Below, piece after piece: positions 47,401-60,880 of a stretch of DNA of 64,000 bases (its first letter is position 1; each line of letters begins with the position of its first letter). The stretch comes from Luscinia megarhynchos (Eukaryota; Chordata; Aves; Passeriformes; Turdidae), in contig CM067572.1 of assembly GCA_034336665.1 (NCBI GenBank), forward strand, positions 3,960,286 through 4,024,285, read 5' to 3'. The translations under genes were made by a program, and so were the position numbers. The notes beneath the pieces are model-generated. The model saw only the letters and a list, made by a program, of their open reading frames with translations. It was not told the DNA's origin and ran no database searches.

Positions 47401-48644
47401 GCTCAGAGGGGCCCATACAAACCTTAACTTCTGTATGAAGAGTTATGAAAGCAACTTCTTTATTGTCCTTTTTTTGGTGTTCCAGGAAATATTTTAGGCA
47501 AATAATGCAGGAATAAAGGAAATATTTTTGTCAACAGAAAATCCTTAGATAGTCTCAAAAGGGTAACTCTGGTAATAAATTAGTTGAGGTTGTGTTCTGC
47601 CTTGTGCAAAAACTGCTGACTGTTTTGTATAGTGCTTAAACTTGATTATTTCATGTCTTGCAACTCTAATCACCTTTGAGTGTTAACATATGCGAGTTAG
47701 GGAAAGGATTAAAATTATAATTGGGAGTAAAACGTGTTCTTTCTGATCAAGCATAAAATTAGTTGTCTCTTGGGGAAAGCCCAGTTGAACTGTTGTTTAC
47801 AGGGGTTTTTTCAGAATTGGGGCATTGATTGCTTTGGTTCAGATTTAATGTTTTTAAAAAAAGGAAAATATTTGTCAAATGTTTGGGACCACTGTTGTTT
47901 TGTTTGCTGACAGAGATGTTGCTTGCTGCAAGATAACACCAAGTTATCCCAGGGTTTCCTTTCTACTGTTACTTAACTTATAATGGATGACTCTTTCCAG
48001 GTAGGGAATGGCTTCCCCTACTAGGGAAGATGAGAAACTGTGTGATTCAAAAAACTGAATTTAAACAAGGCAGTTGCTGTCCAGGCAGTGTAGAGGAAAG
48101 CAGGAACACACATAAACCAGGGGCATGAGAAGCAGGATCACAGGAGCAGACTGGCTGTGCCCAAGGGAAATGCCAAGGCAGAGTAGGAAATCACTGTTTT
48201 AACCCCTCTGCCTCTGTTGTGTTTGTGTGGATAAGTGAGTCAGGCTTTGTACAGAAGAGATTGTATGCTGTCAGTCCATTTTCTGAAATTAGAAAATCCA
48301 TGGGGAAGAGTCAAAGCCAGTAAATGATCCTTAGGAAGATGCCTGTTTCATTCAAATGACCTTCACATTAGATTTTAGCAGCTGGGCTATGACCACAACA
48401 ATCAATTGGAAGCTGAGTCACAGGTACTTGAATCACTCCATGAGTCATGTCTAAGCCAAGATATTTGTGTGAAGATCCCTGGGGTTCCTGAGCAGATGTC
48501 TGGGGCAGGTGAGGTGCATTGTCCCCGTGAAGTGTTTCCATCCCTTGCTGCTGAGGAGGACTGGGTGAGATCTCAGAGCAGGCAGGAGCCCTCCAGGCAG
48601 CCACATCTTGTCATGCTGTGATGTGAAGCCACCCTGGAGCTGGG

Positions 48645-48728
48645 GGCCTTGGCAGTGTTAGATTTATGTTGGACTCAGTGATCCTAGATCCAGCCTGGGG
48701 ATTCCATGAGTCTACATCACAGAATCAT
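48645..48728 (+). mobile_element. Probable diverged CR1 3'-end fragment
   Basis: gccttggcagtgttagattt, tgttggactcagtgatcct and ggggattccatgagtct follow the order of the CR1 3' terminus but are strongly diverged. Confidence 0.5.
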
Positions 48729-50078
48729 CTACATCTGCTCTTTGCCCAAGCAGAGATGAACCTGCTGATGGGGCTGGGGGGAATCCTTGGGGCAAACTGT
48801 GCTGAAGGCCAGAGACCACCTAGGCAGTGGCAAAGCCCTGCTGAAGGACCAGCAGAGTACAGGCACCTGCCCTTCCAAATTCTCTGACAATGGCACATTT
48901 TCCAGCTGCTGCTCTCAGTAAATTCCCAGCTGATCACACTTGTGATCTACAACAGCTCTGTTAATTCCTGATTTTGGATCTGTGCCCTGGCTCAGCAGGC
49001 AGTGATTAGGTGTAGCCTGGCAAGAGTGTGTGCCAGCAGCATTAGTGGCTGCTGCTTGGCTACAGCAGGGAATGGAGAGTTCTCACAACGGGCTTTGAAA
49101 CTTTATACTAAAATTTAATGTCTAGAAAATAAGTGGTTTGCGAATTTAATCCAAATAAGTGCCAACAGGTAATGTTTGTGTTGTAAAGATTGGTAAGGCT
49201 GAGCCCTCAAGTAGATGAATGTTTTAGGGACAGCTAGAAAAGATTCAGAGCCCAGAGGCTGATTAATCTATCATCCAGAGCAGAAACCATCACTTCTGTG
49301 AGTGGGTCTGTGAGCATCCTGCACTCAAAGACTGTAGGAATATGTCATTTGTGTCATATTTACTGCTTGGAGCTGCTGGGCACTTGTGTAACACTGCTGT
49401 AAGAGAGTGAAATGCTCAGAGCATTTATGGATGAGCCACAGGTCTTCCAGCAATGAGGAACTGAACACCCTCATCATCCTCCAAATGCAGCATCATGTCC
49501 CTTTCTGTTCATTTAGAAATCCTTTATGAGTTCAGGTGGTCACCTGAGCCCATGGGTTGCCATCTTGCCACGTGAGCCCTTTGCTTTGGTGCCAGATTTA
49601 GTCTGCAGCACTCAGGAATAGGTGATTCACCACAGAGTTCAGTCAGCGCAAACCCAAGGGCTGCTCTGCATCATTAAACTCCCTGGTAGCACCTAAATCT
49701 ACTCCAAACAACCCCAAATCTACATTTTTCCCAGATGAGTGAGGGGTGTTGGCTGGGCTTACAGCTTTGCTTTATGGGCACTGTCCTGTCTTCCAGTTCT
49801 TTGTGGTTTTTTAGTCTAGAGTTAACCAGATTATTCAAAGGGTAGAGGAGACTTGCCAGGCATAACAGTATTGGTTTAATTTCCTTCTCTGGAAGTGTAA
49901 TCACTTCTGTACTCATTTTGCATTAAAAATTATTTCCATTTCATCTTCCTGAAAACAAATACATATTTTTGAGGACATGAGAGGACAATTAAAGGACACT
50001 GCAAGGCCACAACAATGTCACATATGGGCTTTGTGAGCCCTTTGCAATGGAAACATCTGAGGCAGCATTAGATTGGCC

Positions 50079-50131
50079 TTCCAGGGGCTAAATTGCATTT
50101 CCAGGGACTAAACTGCATTTCCAGGGCTTGG
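50079..50131. repeat. Tandem repeat, 20-bp unit, 2.6 copies
   Basis: ttccaggggctaaattgcat, ttccagggactaaactgcat and a partial ttccagggcttgg lie head to tail, differing at two positions between the full copies. Confidence 0.85.
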
Positions 50132-53100
50132 TGTAGTTCCAGCTACAAGTTATTCTCTTCTGCCTGTCATCAGAGCAGTCAGGTTTTAATTGAAATTCAT
50201 GTCATGCAAGGCTGGACATAGTGTTTAACACCAAATAATGGGACTTAGCTCTTCTTTTGTAACTTCAGAAAAAAAAATTCCTGGTTATAATGTCTGGCAA
50301 ATAAGCTTGAAATGTGACTCAGGATGGTGGGTCTGTGTGGATTGTGGGCACTGCAAATCTCACTTCTGAGAGGGTGAGCTGCTCTGCTCATCCCCAGGAG
50401 AAATTGTTATGATTCTCAGAGAAAACCATGAAGGCACCCCTGTCTGCATTTAAATGTCTTTTTTCTTTCATCCACCTCTGGTCTGTGCAGAGCTGGCTGC
50501 TGGGAGGAGTTGAGGCTTGCCAAGGGTTGGGCAACATGCACTGAATTCCTGCTGAAGCTCTCAAAGCAGGCATGAAGAAGGCTGGAAGGCTGAGCTGCCT
50601 CTGCTGTTAAAGTTGAAGTTGCCTCCTACACGGAGTGATTTAAGTCCTCACTCCTCCAGACTTTCAACTGTGGAGTAAATAAGTGGTGTAGCTCAGCACA
50701 CAGTGGAGAACAACATTGAATTTAATACTCCCAATACTTTCAAACAAGAAAAACTTCCACAGAAGTCACTGAAATTGTAGATTAATTAGAAACAAAGGTC
50801 TTAAAATACACTGATGACATTTAATTCAAGAGGGAGCTTCTGCAGTTCAGTTTACTGGAAGCCGTGCAAATACACTGTGGTGTGGGATGCAGTTTCACAG
50901 TGAAGCAGCCTGAGATTCAGCTTTCTGATGACCTGTCTTCACTGCTACTGGTGTGCAGGTTGTTCCAGCCCTCTAACCAAAGTGCTTTCACTGGCTGGAG
51001 TCTCTGTTCCCCAGCACAGGGACAAACACCTGCTTCCACCCTCCCTGCACTTACCTGATGGCATCAGCAGAAAAAACTCCCCTGTGCAAAATGCCCTGCA
51101 TCACCCAAAGGAAGGCTGGGTTTTTTCCCAGATATGACTTTCCCTGCTCTCTTATTTCTTTTTTTTTTCCAACTCCAGAACTCCCAGAGCTGCTCCAATC
51201 CCCATCACCTTTACAGGAGATGTTGCACCCTGTCTCTGCCTTCAGCTGCAACAGGCTGGGGCATCTAGGAGCATCACAAGTGTAAAGATGGGACAGAGCC
51301 TCTGGCAATTCTAAGGGATGCCCCTTTAGCAAAACCCAAAATGCAAACCCTTTGGAGAAAGATGGAAATTATTAGATGCATTGGTTTTGATCCTTGAGCT
51401 CTCGTATCTGGAGCTCAAATTTTTGGGAGGAGTGAGTTTTGCACAGTCTCTGATAAGCTGGAGGTCTGACACCTTGTAAGTTAGAGGTGACAATTGCCAT
51501 GTCCAGCTGAAATCCCCTGGGAAACAGGTGACCACCCTCAAATCCACCCCTCACCACCCTCATTCAGCCCAGGACACCAGGGTTACAGCTCTTACACATC
51601 CAAAGCACTATGTCTCCTCTCGAAAACTGCCTCTCCAGAAAATAAACCAGGCCATTCATCCCCAACCTTCTGGCACTGTCTCCAAACGCAAATACCAGGT
51701 TGCACAGCCTGCTCCTCTCAGCATTGCATGCTCCAAACTGGGAGGCTTTTTGTGTGCAATGCCTCCTGCAGCTGGCATGTCCCCATTTTGTACTAGACAA
51801 ACACTGACAGCTTTATTTCTTGTTTGTTCGGTGGCAAAGATCCTCAACATCCTGGTTTGAATTGAGTATTGTGGTTCTTCACCAGCAGAAATGTAAATAA
51901 CAAAGAAATTTCATGTATTTTAATTACCTGAAGGCGTCTGTTTTAATCTGGTAAATCCTCTTATGTGATAAAAGTAATGTTGCTATGGGAACACTATCTA
52001 ACAGGAAAGGTAGCACCAGTCTGCCTGTAAATAATTAGGAAACTGATGCAGTGAAGTGATTTTTCAGTCACTTGGCACAGAACTGGCTTCACAGTGGAAG
52101 TTTAGACCTGTGTTTTTGTTTTATATGTATGAGTGAAAGAGGCAGAGATCTAACTGGGAAGATCCCATTCAAGCATCTTGGAAGGGTCAGAAAATGTTTC
52201 TTTCTCACATATATTCACCAAAATACAGAATGCATTTGCATACTGTGACACTCTCATCAGTGTTTATTAAGTGTTTTAGCTCAGTAATGTGTGAAGTCCT
52301 CTCTGGAGTGAGACACTCAGTGAAATAATTCCTCAAAGGCAAATTCTCCCCAGTAAATTCCTGGTGTTTCTCTGCACTGGTGCCCAGGGGCAGAGCCAGC
52401 TCTGGGGTCCCCTCTGTGTCCCCAGCAGAGGTTGGTGTGGCACCAGCTCTGCCATGGTTTTGGCTGGAATGGGCAGGGGAGGGGTGCAGGAGCTGGATAT
52501 GATCCTGTTCATCTTTGAATCACCAAATCTCTGCTTTGTGCAGAGCCTCCAAGGACAGCAGTGCTGCCCACATGGCTGAGTGCCTGCTGGTGGGTGCCTC
52601 AGGGCAGGACACCATCCTGTGTCTGCCCTGCCCCATCCCACAGCTGGCATTTGTGCCAGAGCTGTGCAGTAAAAGAGTTTATTCATTTACCAAGAGGATG
52701 TGCTGATAAGAGCCCTGTCATTACAGGCAATAAAACAATAATGGCAATGTGGTTCAATATATTAGAAAATTTTTCATGCTATGAAATCCTTGTCTCTTTT
52801 CTTAGATTAAAAGGAATTGGCTAATAGAATATTTCTTATTTTACTTTATGTAAGTACATTAAATTCATATTCTTGTGCCTTGAGGCCACTATTGAGAAAG
52901 AAACTCCCATTATAAATTTGGAAGAGATATCGAGTTGCTCTAAAATCTGGGATGCAAAGAAAAAGAAAAAAGATAAAAATCAAACTATTCATTAAATACT
53001 TCTGTATTAATTAAATTAATTACATACTAAAGAGAACTCATTGCTTGCCACATAAATATAAGGTGATCACTGAAAAACACTTGTAGACTAGTTTTTCACG

Positions 53101-55890
53101 AACTACTATTTTTTCATCAATCTACCTCATCCACAGATTATTGTGCAGTCGGTGGGTGACATTTATGTCTCATTGCATATCAGTAGTGTGGTTTCCATGG
53201 TTAATGCTTCCATGAGAAATTGTAAATTTTTGTCAGGCAAATACTTTTTTGTCTGCAAAGAAAAACTCTTGTAGAGGCAACCTTAATATATATGCTGCAT
53301 AAATACACTGTTTTTGCAAGTTATGATCATTCCAGTCAACACTGACAATGTGCTGACATGATTTGAATGGAATAATTTCCTTTAACATAGGGAAAAGTTT
53401 GTTCTAGTTGAACAGGAAGGCTTGAACATATCCTAAAATCTTGCCTTCCAAGAATGTGACATTCAGACTTTTTTTTTTTAAAAAAGACTTCCTGGTAGGA
53501 GCACCGTGTGGATCAGTCTCAGGACAGGGTTTCAGTGATCTCATGGGTTTTATCCAGCCTCACCAATTAGAAGATCATTTGGTAATAAATTGACTCTCAG
53601 AAATCATAATCAGGTTCATGGCAAATAATCCCACCAGCCCAGTAATTTCAGATTGAACCTGCCTCATTGCAAGAGCATTAAGGACAATTAGCTGCTGTTT
53701 GGGTTGTGCAGGGGGTCTCCAAATGTCCTTGTCTGGGACAGTGATTTGGGGAGAAGGGGTGGGAGAGGAGAGGCAGCAACACTGGGAGGGTCTGGGCATA
53801 AAAACATTGCCAACCATGTTTTGTACTGCAGCATTAGGTTAAATTAAAGTCGTGTTCCTGACATAGCTCCTGCCCAGCTAGATATGAATCATTAGTACAA
53901 AACCAATTTCCTAATTATCCTTCCATTGCAGGGTAATGCAATGAGTTTTGTAAAGCTGTAATTTTACCCTGGTTTATTTCCATGTCCTCTATTTTCCTCT
54001 AGAGACGTGCTCTGTTCTCCTCTGAGATTATTTCTGATGTGATCTTCAGCAGCAGGAAAGGTGGTGGAGTGTGGATGAATTCATCCATGGTCAGCTGCTT
54101 TCCCAGACTCCCAGGGAATTTTTGCTGGGAATGTATAAACCTGTACAGGTGCTGGATGGTCTCTAGCAAAATAAATAGTTTGTTTTAATGTTGAATTGAT
54201 CTTCATGGCAGATGATGGGAATGTCTTTGTTGCTGACCTGCTGTATCATCTATTGGTATTTTTAGGTGGTTTATATAAAACAAGTGTAAAAAATACAGCT
54301 GGGGACCGTGCTATGAGGAGGTTCCTGAAAACCCTCTGTGTTAATAGACTGTTCTGTCAGCACCTCTAGATATTTGAGAGGTGAATTAGCGGAATTTGTG
54401 AAAAAAGCTGAAGCAGGAAAGTGTTGAAGGAGGAAGTTTTGTCATCCCTCACCTTCTGAAGGTGTGGATGCTCCTGTCCTGCCCAAGGCTTCACCAGTTG
54501 GGTTCAAAAACTCAATCTTTCTGTAGAAACAGGAGGGGGAACTTCAAAGTTGAGAGATGTGGCAACACCAGTGGGTCTGCCAGCAGATTAACCTGTCCCT
54601 TGGTCCAGAGAGGGAAAGAAACCATTGAAGGATGGGAGAGTCCCCAGCTCCACTTAGTGGGCAAAGCACAAACAACATGTAACAGCTCAGCAACCACAGC
54701 TGGAGCCAGCTGAGCAGTGTTTAATGCCTCCAGCTAAGCCATGAGTAGGAAAATGCTTTCTTTGGCCCTGGAAGACCAGCCCTGGGCTCCTAGAGGAGAA
54801 TCCACAGGGAGTGTTCCATAGGAACTCATCTGGATTTCCCCTGGAGTCACAGAGGGATGGGGTGGATTGATCACCTTGCTGCTCAGGCAGATATTATTTG
54901 CTAACCATGGTCAGATTTTCTAATTTTTGTTATTCAGAGCTGCTGTGAAGTGCACCCACAAGGAGCACCAGCAAACACCTGAAGGGAAGGCAGCAAGGAC
55001 CAGCCTGCACAGCAGTGGCTCCTCTCCAAGGGGCAAGAAGGAGCTTTGTTGGTAGCTTTGGCTCTTCAGGCTGCAGGGGTTTTCCAGAAGGGTCATCAGA
55101 GGCAGGGGAAAAGAAAAACCAGGATTTTAGTGCAATCACCCTTTCTGCTGATATCTGCAAAACATCTCAGTAGCTCTGTGGCTGGTTTAAGGGCAATTCA
55201 TTAAATCATTTCCATTGGCTAGACATCTGCCCAGATCACTTGCTTCGTTCTCTAGTGCTTCTGCTTTTGGCATTTCATCAAGAAAAAGCCTTTTTAGGTT
55301 ATATCTTAATTAAAAGCACCCCCAGCTCTCCCTGAAATGCAGCAGCACTTCATGTGCTATTAGCCACCTCCTGACCCCATCCTCTCCTGGTGGCCAGGTC
55401 CATTTAAAATTAACACAAATCATATAAATGCAGCCCATTTCTAGAGGCCAGTTGCCATGGCACATTGTCCTGTGCTCCACAGGGATTTTGGGGGTGTTTC
55501 TATACGTCCCACAGGGATCTTTTCACTAAACAATCCCTTGAATCAGAAATAAAGACTCCTAGTCCCAGCATTTCAGGATTACTTGCAAACAGGATGGGTC
55601 CCACATCATATCAAGTTTTATCTAAACAAGTGTTCTCTTCCCCTAAGTCAGGACCTGTCACACATTGAAGGAGCAGGGAACTAAAAGTGCTTTTCAGCAT
55701 CTGATTTCTTTTATTCCTTCTTCATTTCTATGAAAAAGAGTTGCAGGGGGATCAGGAATAATGGAAGTGGTCCCCTGTGCATTTGGAAAGGATGCAAAGA
55801 GATGATAATTCTTGATGGGTGGGCACTCTACTGTAGATATCCAACCTTTACATATAGATGTATTTTTGTTTTATTATTGCTTCTTGTGAA

Positions 55891-55930
55891 ATTCAGGTTA
55901 AAGGCATTTCCAATTCAGGTTAAAGGCACC
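55891..55930. repeat. Tandem duplication, 22-bp period (attcaggttaaaggca)
   Basis: The 16-bp string attcaggttaaaggca occurs at 55891-55906 and, identically, at 55913-55928, which suggests a recent duplication. Confidence 0.85.
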
Positions 55931-56613
55931 ACTGTTTACAAAAGTTGTTGGGATTTTTTTTGACCCCATCCCTTCTGTATCTCTGCTTCCCTCACCCTGG
56001 GAAGCTGATGAGCACTTAGGTAGCTGCACAGCAGATATTGGATCCTCAGGATAATTTTCAGCAGTTAATTAGCAGCTCTACTTCTCACATTGAAAAAAAA
56101 AAAGGAAAGCTTTAATTAGATTCACAAAGGGACCTGAAAAACTAGCTGGCAAGTAGCCCCTCTGTGCCTGGGTATGTGAGGGACTTGCACTGAAGTGTGG
56201 CTGTGCTTGTAACATCTGCAGTGCTCTGAGAAAGCAATGTTTATTAGAGAAAAACAAAAGGACGAGATGGAAGAGGTTCTTATTCACCATCTGAAGTGTG
56301 TCTTTACTTGCTGCCCCACACTGGCTGGAAATGTAGTTTTATATGTCATTATTCTGCTCCCACTGCCAGGAAGCAGCTGTTGCTGTTCCTGCTCTTGCTC
56401 AGCTTTTCTTCCATGGGATGTAGCTCCTTGCCCTCTGCACCCACCTTTGCTCATTCCAGTGTCTCTAGAAATCCTGGCAGCTTCCAGGTTCCCTTTTCCA
56501 GTGGTGTGGCTGAGAGGTGCCTGCTCTGAGCACCAGGAGTGAAACACACAACTCTGTGCTGATGGGCCCCAATTAAAATGCAAAAGCTGGATAGTGTTGA
56601 GAGGGCATGGAAT

Positions 56614-56755
56614 GTAGAATCAGAATGGTTTGGGTTGGCAGGAACCTTAAAGAACATCTCACTCACCCCTCTGCCATGGGCAGGGACACCTTCAGCTAGA
56701 CCAGGCTGCTCAGAGCCCCATCCAACCTGAACACTCTCAGGAATGGGCTCTCCAT
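56614..56755 (-). mobile_element. CR1 LINE 3'-end fragment
   Basis: tagaatcagaatggtttggg, then tctgccatgggcagggacac, ccatccaacctgaacactct. The order and orientation are those of the reverse-complemented CR1 3' end. Confidence 0.9.
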
Positions 56756-59700
56756 GGGGAGTGTCTTAACAGCTGCATTATCAGTCTTAAGCTCTGTGCT
56801 GATGCCAGTATCTCCTGTAGAAAGGGTTCTTTTGAGACTGGAAAAGATGCATTGACTTGGCAATCTAGGCACTGTGCTACAGCTTACAGTTAAAATAAAT
56901 TATTGCACTGCTGTATGATTAAATCAGTTAATGAATATAACATTTTTGGATAATGCTGTTGCTATTATTTTCAGAGTCTCTCTAAGATATTCTTTGCTTG
57001 CTTAAATCCTTTCCTGACCTTAAAGTGGCCGAGCTCTCTCAAGCCTGAGGCACTGAGAAGGGTGAAACACAGGTCTGGGTGTTTCAGTGCCTGGTAAGCC
57101 AGGGACATCTGGGGGTGCAGGGTCTGTGTTTGGGGTCTTCACACACAGCACATGCTGTGGTCCTGAAATATCTTCTGTGCTCAGGGTTTGCTTCATGTTC
57201 CTCATCCTGCTGTAATTTACTCAATATGCAGAAATTTAAAATCAATTCATCAGGGTAAGGCTTTTTCACTATACTTTTTCTGCCAGAGAGCAGATGATGG
57301 TGAAAAAGAGGGATGCCCTTGCCTTGAAAGGGGCAGGGAACCCCATCTGAAAGATGTGGGATCAAGGGAATGGGATCACTGATGCTCCCTGAGCCATTCC
57401 ATGGGCTCTGCTGCTGCCCTCACAATCCCTTGTGCCAGAGGGAAATTTACTTTTCCCTTTGGCTGTCTGGTGGCTGCTTCAGGCTGCAAAATCCATTTGG
57501 CTGCTGCACATCTGCCAGCACTCTGCCTGAGAGAGACCTTATTACATTAAGCTGCAGATCTGAGAGATTGCAGTAATATTTCTGTACTAAAAGATGCCTT
57601 GTCCCAAAATGCCCCTGGTGGCAGGGGACCATGCTCACCATGCATATTTATGTCCTGCCCTAATTACCTTCCAGCCCAGCTTTTGCAGCCATGCATTGAC
57701 GGCAGAGCTCCTTATTTTGGAAAGTGGAGTGAAGCTGCAGGGCAGGGAACGACCCCAGGTGCAGCGTGAATGCTTTTTTGTCTCTCTCCAAAACTGAAAC
57801 CTATTTTTGGACCATTGAGAGGATTACAGTTTTATTAGCTGCAATAACCACAAACTGCAGCTACTCACCAAATGCTTTTGACCTGTGTTTTAGCCTCCTT
57901 CTCTCGGGGTTGGTGTTTGCAGCCCAGAACAGGCTGTGACCCTCTGCTTGCTGCCATCCAGGGTGATGTGGGCACTGCTGTAAGGTACCAGCACAAAAAA
58001 ACCTCCAAACCAAAACAAAAAACCCCACCAAACCAAAGAAGGATGCCATTTAAAGGAGAAAGGGATAATTTCAGATAAATTTTAGCTGTTTTCCTCTGTT
58101 CTGTTCTCTCCAGATGTCAGCTATACCTGAGTAGTAATGGGAAGTGGGTACCAAACTCCTTATATCCCCCAAGGTTCCTTTCTCTTACCTTCATCTTCAA
58201 AATATTTCTCATATATACAAGAAGCTGGTGTATTGGAAACAAGAAAACCAAGTCATTTATGTCAGATTGCACAGTCAGGTCAAGGTTGGCAGGGCAGGAC
58301 CAGCAGCTGCTGATGGTGGAGTGTGACCTGCCAAGTCCCCTCACCCTCCTTTCCATGTTATGCCCTGATTTTAATGCCACAGTGGAGCCAGATCACACAC
58401 AGGAAGGAAATCTCCAGCTTTCATCACTCAAGTCATGTGGTGCTGGGCTGTGTGGAATTTTCTAACACTATTTTATCAGCTGTGTGCCACAGGGTTTGCA
58501 CTAAATGAACCTTTATTGCACAGTACAGGCTCCCCTGGGATGCTGAGGCTGCCCAGGCTGGAGCAGGTCACTCACTGGGCAGGATGGAAGTTCTGGCACA
58601 GCCCTTGCTTGCTTGATGCCACAATATTCCTGCCCAGGAAGGTCAGCCTTCCTCTACCACATCCCTGTGGGATTTAGGCAGGGTTATTCTAAAATCAGCA
58701 GGGTTTGTTTTAATCTGTTGGTCCCAGTGAAATAGAATTTTAACAGATTTGTGTGTAGACTCTGAGCTTCAGGAGGGAGATGATCTGTTTCAGAGGGCTC
58801 TAGATCCATCCTGGAATTCAACATTTGATCTGTCTGGAGCCACAGCTCTGCCCTCCACACCTGCAGGACACTAAGTATGATGTCCATCACCAAATGATGG
58901 TGACAGCCCCCATGACCTGCCCTGGCCTGGGCAGGTACCTCTGTAGATAAATTCACCTGCAGCTTGCAAAGCACAGGGTTTAGCAGACACCCCCCAGTGT
59001 TTAGGCTGTTTATGGGGCTGCGGTTCTGTCCTCAGGCTGGGACAAAGATTTTGTCAAATTGTGCAGAGGCTGGAAAGCAGAGGGAGGCTTTGGCTGCTCT
59101 ACAGCCTGAGAAATTCTACAGTGACTCAGAAAGGGAAATTTTCTGCCTGAGAAAACTGGCAAGATGCTACAAGCCATGAAAAGGGACTTGTCACTGCGGT
59201 GCAGACAAGAAAGGTGAAAGAGAGATTGATGCAGGAGCTGAAATATTCGTCTGGCACGAGAAGGCATGAGATGTTTGACTCCTCCAAATATCAGATTGCA
59301 CTCTGAGTGGTGCTTTGCAGTTAATGATCTGACCAGAAGCACACTTTGATGGAATAAATGCATGTAATTACAGACATCTCCTACTTTTCCTTCTGTTTTG
59401 GATGACAGTCTCTCCTCACACAACTCTCCAGCATAATTTGCTGTGCACATTAATTAATGCCTGGTATAGAATGGAAAAATGTAGAAGCCTGTCATGCAAA
59501 CCTTCCTCAGAGGTGGAAGGTGGCTGACCTGCTGCCTGCACAGCAGGGCAGCTCTTCCAGCACCTTGGGCTGTGTGGGGGCATCAGCCAGAGAAATCTCA
59601 TTTTGCAACCTTTGATTCCACCAGCAAGGGATATTTTGGCATTTAGTGCCAAACTATTTTTAAAAAAGGATTCAAAAAGACTGGATATTTCAAGATGGAG

Positions 59701-60682
59701 AGATAGAGGAAGAGCCTTAAAGGAGAGTGGGGCTTTTTGTGTGTTTTGGGGCATGGGAGCTGTGCTGGCTGCCAGGAGAGCAGCACCATGTCCTTCCCTG
59801 CCCAGAAATTGCTGCCACTTGCAGTTCCTTACTAGAAGAAACAGCACGGGAAGAGCTGAAAAGAAAAAAAAAAAAAAGAAGAACCCAGCATGGTCATTAA
59901 GATGAACTGCTTGGAGTTAGATAACCAGAAATGAGTTGCTAAGCAATGCTCAGGGAAAATGATTTGGAGAGAGCGTCACGGTGGGTGATACCTAAGGAGG
60001 GAGAGATGTGTGTGTTTAGCAGAAATCATGCTCAGCTACCATGGCACAGCAAGCTGGGCACCAGGGCTGCTACAGAGAGCAAATGCAGCATTTTGCTCTA
60101 TGGATTATTACTTTTATTATTTACTCCTTTGTTGTTCCTTGATGGGCTCTGGAACTTTCAGGGTCTGAGTTTGCAGAGGAGCTCATCTTGAGGCTCATCC
60201 TCAGCCTCCTGTCCTTGGATCTGCATGAATGTGTTTACTCCTCAGTTAAACAGATTTCCATCATTTTGAAAAGCCTGTCAAAACCATTTAGCTATGAAAA
60301 ATCACTAATAATTTTGGATATTTTCAGAAGGAGGGTGAATTTGTAGAACTAATTAGCTCCTGTCAACACACAACGTGTGCCTTTGCTTTCTCTGGAGTAG
60401 AAAACCATTCAACCCCAGCCCTGAGGGATGCTGGGCAGCATCAGGGCATGAAAGACTTGGAGGGAGATAAGATCTCTGCAGAGAAGTTCAAGGTTCCCTG
60501 GCTGCCCATGCCTGGCATGGAAATTATTTAAGGATTTTGGTGCTCAGATCTGTCCCTCAGCACAGACCAAGCTGTGAAATAGTTAATCAACAATTGCCTC
60601 CTCAGTAAAATCGAAACTCCTTTTCCTCCTAGCATTTACTCATGGTATCTATTTACAGCCCCTGGTCTCTTAGCCCGGGCAG

Positions 60683-60713
60683 AGCTCTGAGTCGTAGCTA
60701 ATGACTCAGAGCT
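60683..60713. repeat. Perfect 11-bp inverted repeat with a 9-nt spacer
   Basis: AGCTCTGAGTC (60683-60693) and its exact reverse complement GACTCAGAGCT (60703-60713) flank gtagctaat. Each arm holds a TGAGTC / GACTCA half-site of the AP-1 type. It could form a hairpin or bind paired bZIP dimers. Confidence 0.8.
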
Positions 60714-60859
60714 GTGATATCACCGTGCTTGGCTGTTCTCCTCCCGCCATCCTCGTGTCTGCAGCCCGTCCTTGCTGCCTTTTCCTGAGATAAACCCTGC
60801 CTGGAGCTGCACGAAACTCGGAGTCCTGCAGCTCCAGCACTCTGGGAAAGGCAGCCTGG

Positions 60860-60880
60860 CCCACGCTGAGTCAGCAGCAT
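60860..60880. promoter_or_regulatory. MAF-recognition-type site (CGCTGAGTCAGCA)
   Basis: Twelve of 13 positions match the T-MARE palindrome TGCTGAGTCAGCA (60864-60876). It sits about 150 bp from the AP-1-containing inverted repeat at 60683-60713, in DNA with no recognised transposable element. Confidence 0.4.
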
